From assembly GCF_004028095.1 (NCBI RefSeq), contig NZ_SBHM01000007.1, forward strand, positions 62,001 through 126,000: 64,000 nucleotides of DNA, in the 5' to 3' direction. How positions within the stretch are numbered: position 1 is the first letter of the stretch; each line of letters opens with the position of its first letter. The notes beneath the pieces were generated by a model. The model had not been told where the DNA came from. It worked only from the letters and a program-made list of their open reading frames with translations, and ran no database searches. Below, one piece after another: positions 62,616 through 64,000 of the stretch. The translations under genes were made by a program, and so were the position numbers. The stretch comes from Paenarthrobacter ureafaciens. Lineage in GTDB: Bacteria; Actinomycetota; Actinomycetes; Actinomycetales; Micrococcaceae.

Positions 62616-63443
62616 CTAGATCTTGGTGACCTGGTTGAATGCAAGCGTAACCGGGGTTTCGCGCTCGAAGATGGAGACCAGCACCACGAGGGTCTGGGAC
62701 TCGGGCTTGATCTCGGAGATCGTTGCCGGAAGGGTTTCGAACGGGCCCTCCTTGACGATGACGGACTCGCCGACTTCGAAGTCCACGGCCACCGGAGCCT
62801 GCTGCTGCTTGTTGACCGGCTTGCCCTTCTCAGCCTGTTCTTCTTCGAAGACCGGGGCAAGCATGGAGAAGACCTCGTCAAGGCGGAGCGGAACCGGGTT
62901 GTGGGCGTTACCCACAAAGCCCGTGACACCGGGGGTGTGGCGGACGGCGCCCCAGGAAGCGTCGGTCAGGTCCATGCGGACCAGCACGTATCCGGGAATG
63001 CGTACGCGGTTGATGACCTTGCGCTGCGCGTTCTTGATCTCGACGACTTCTTCCATCGGAACCTGGATCTCGAAGATGTAATCTTCCATGTCCAGGGTCT
63101 GGATGCGGGTCTCGAGGTTGGCCTTCACGCGGTTCTCGTAGCCTGCGTAGGAGTGGATGACGTACCAGTCACCTTCCTGGCGGCGCAGCTTGGCCTTGAA
63201 TTCCTCGGCCGGATCAGCCGGGGCGGCGGCAGCGGCAGATTCCAAGGAGACGCCCTCTTCCGAATCGTCTTCTTCGTCTACCTCGGAAGTGGACTCGTCG
63301 TCCACGTCAGCGTCTTCGGATTCGTCGACGTCGGCAGTTTCGGGCGCAGCGGAATCAACCTCGGACTCGTCTGCGGTTACGGCCGCATTCTCTGCGGTCC
63401 CGTCCAGCTCAGTCTCGTTTACCTCGAGCTCCTGCTCAGACAC
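62616..63443 (-). CDS. nusG: Transcription antitermination factor NusG with acidic N-terminal extension
   Basis: A 275-residue protein. About 85 residues rich in Asp, Glu, Ser and Ala come first. The NGN domain ([47 protein letters not shown]) and a C-terminal KOW domain ([24 protein letters not shown]) follow. NusG couples RNA polymerase to S10 and Rho. The GTG start with AGGAG five bases upstream is preferred over an ATG ten codons earlier. It lies 109 bases after secE. Confidence 0.97.
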   Translation of the reverse strand: MSEQELEVNETELDGTAENAAVTADESEVDSAAPETADVDESEDADVDDESTSEVDEEDDSEEGVSLESAAAAAPADPAEEFKAKLRRQEGDWYVIHSYAGYENRVKANLETRIQTLDMEDYIFEIQVPMEEVVEIKNAQRKVINRVRIPGYVLVRMDLTDASWGAVRHTPGVTGFVGNAHNPVPLRLDEVFSMLAPVFEEEQAEKGKPVNKQQQAPVAVDFEVGESVIVKEGPFETLPATISEIKPESQTLVVLVSIFERETPVTLAFNQVTKI

Positions 63444-63552
63444 TTGGTCTCCTGCTTCCTCATTGCCTAACATGCCTATTTAAATGGCTCAATTCCGCAA
63501 ACCCCGCAAAATCCCTGAAACCAGGGTTTACGCAGTTTGCGGACAGATCCGC

Positions 63553-63834
63553 TTAGCGGTCCGTGGCGCCTGATCCTCCGAAGACCCAGCTGACTCCGGT
63601 ACCAAAAGCAAGGTCCAGGAGGGTCACGATGAGCATCATGATGGCGACGAACACCAGCACCACGAGCGTGTAGTTGATCAGTTCTTTGCGGGTTGGAGCA
63701 ACGACCTTCTTCAGTTCGCCGATAACCTGGCGGACGAAGAGTGCAATTCGGGCAAAAAAGCCGGAATCGGCTTTCTTGGCGGGGCGGCCCTTTGAGCTGC
63801 TTGCAGCTGTTTCGGTCACCTGATCCTCACTCAC
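63553..63834 (-). CDS. secE: Protein translocase subunit SecE
   Basis: A 93-residue single-helix SecE. A polar N-terminus of about 25 residues, the amphipathic segment FVRQVIGELKKVVAPTRKELINYTLVVLVFV and one membrane helix are followed by a short tail. GTG start. It is 82 bases after tRNA-Trp and partners SecY, encoded elsewhere in the window. Confidence 0.96.
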   Translation of the reverse strand: MSEDQVTETAASSSKGRPAKKADSGFFARIALFVRQVIGELKKVVAPTRKELINYTLVVLVFVAIMMLIVTLLDLAFGTGVSWVFGGSGATDR

Positions 63835-63916
63835 CTTGCAAAGTCGTTAGACCCGGCCCTGATCAGAGCCATGGTTGCTGCGCGTGCTCCGGCGTTTCCG
63901 CCGGAACAGCCTGCGC

Positions 63917-63988
63917 AGGGCAGACAGGACTCGAACCTGCAACCTGCGGTTTTGGAGACCGCTGCGCTACCAATTGCGCCACTACCCT
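63917..63988 (-). tRNA. tRNA-Trp (CCA anticodon)
   Basis: A 72-base cloverleaf. The acceptor stem AGGGTAG pairs with CTGCCCT, with one G-T pair. The D arm is GCGCAATTGGTAGCGC and the anticodon arm GCGGT-CTCCAAA-ACCGC with anticodon CCA. The T arm is GCAGG-TTCGAGT-CCTGT. No CCA end is encoded. The position directly before secE is conserved in bacteria. Confidence 0.96.
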
Positions 63989-64000
63989 ATGGATTGAATC

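Overview
This window comes from a high-GC Gram-positive bacterium, most likely Arthrobacter or a close relative in the Micrococcaceae. The evidence is the high G+C content, the strongly GC-biased third codon positions, actinobacterial-type RpoB and RpoC, alanine/glutamate-rich tails on several ribosomal proteins, and a Tad pilus locus without a secretin. No rRNA, insertion sequence, prophage or CRISPR array was seen. The backbone is the large ribosomal-protein/RNA polymerase supercluster, read almost entirely on the minus strand. From the right end it runs tRNA-Trp, secE, nusG, rplK, rplA; rplJ, rplL; rpoB, rpoC; rpsL, rpsG, fusA, tuf; the S10 operon (rpsJ to rpsQ); the spc operon (rplN to rplO); secY, adk; map; infA, rpmJ, rpsM, rpsK, rpoA, rplQ, truA; rplM, rpsI.

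Accessory modules sit at the joints of this backbone. (1) Between truA and rplM, on the plus strand, lies a Tad/Flp pilus locus at about 0.8-8.8 kb: prepilin peptidase, Flp pilin, TadE, a TadG-like protein, CpaB, TadZ/CpaE, TadA/CpaF, TadB and TadC. (2) Between infA and map are an S58-family peptidase and a CUT1 sugar ABC transporter (two permeases and a Tat/lipobox binding protein, no ATPase). (3) Between adk and map is a tight five-gene minus-strand operon at about 18.6-24.3 kb: OleA-like thiolase, GT2 glycosyltransferase, cytochrome P450, OleC-like ligase and OleD-like reductase. (4) Between tuf and rpsJ are a GH1 beta-glucosidase, a 41-residue membrane peptide and a 1440-residue polytopic membrane protein. 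(5) Between rpoB and rplL are a thiolase and a YbaK-type deacylase. (6) Between rplJ and rplA are two paralogous double-GNAT acetyltransferases.

The five-gene operon is the best candidate for an undescribed system. OleA, OleD and OleC homologues together should join two fatty acyl chains, reduce the product and close a beta-lactone. No OleB decarboxylase is present, and a P450 and a glycosyltransferase are translationally coupled into the same operon. I infer an oxidised and possibly glycosylated long-chain beta-lactone or beta-hydroxy acid rather than a plain olefin. The operon begins just after a strong intrinsic terminator behind adk.

Regulatory features worth attention are an 11-bp motif (TCATATAGCGG on the coding strand) found once before rpoA and twice before rpoBC, a terminator-like hairpin in the rplJ leader, a 16-bp perfect palindrome before the Flp pilin gene, and several candidate promoters of the form TTANNN-17/18-TANNNT at ribosomal operon heads. 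rpsN (S14) is missing from its usual place between rplE and rpsH.
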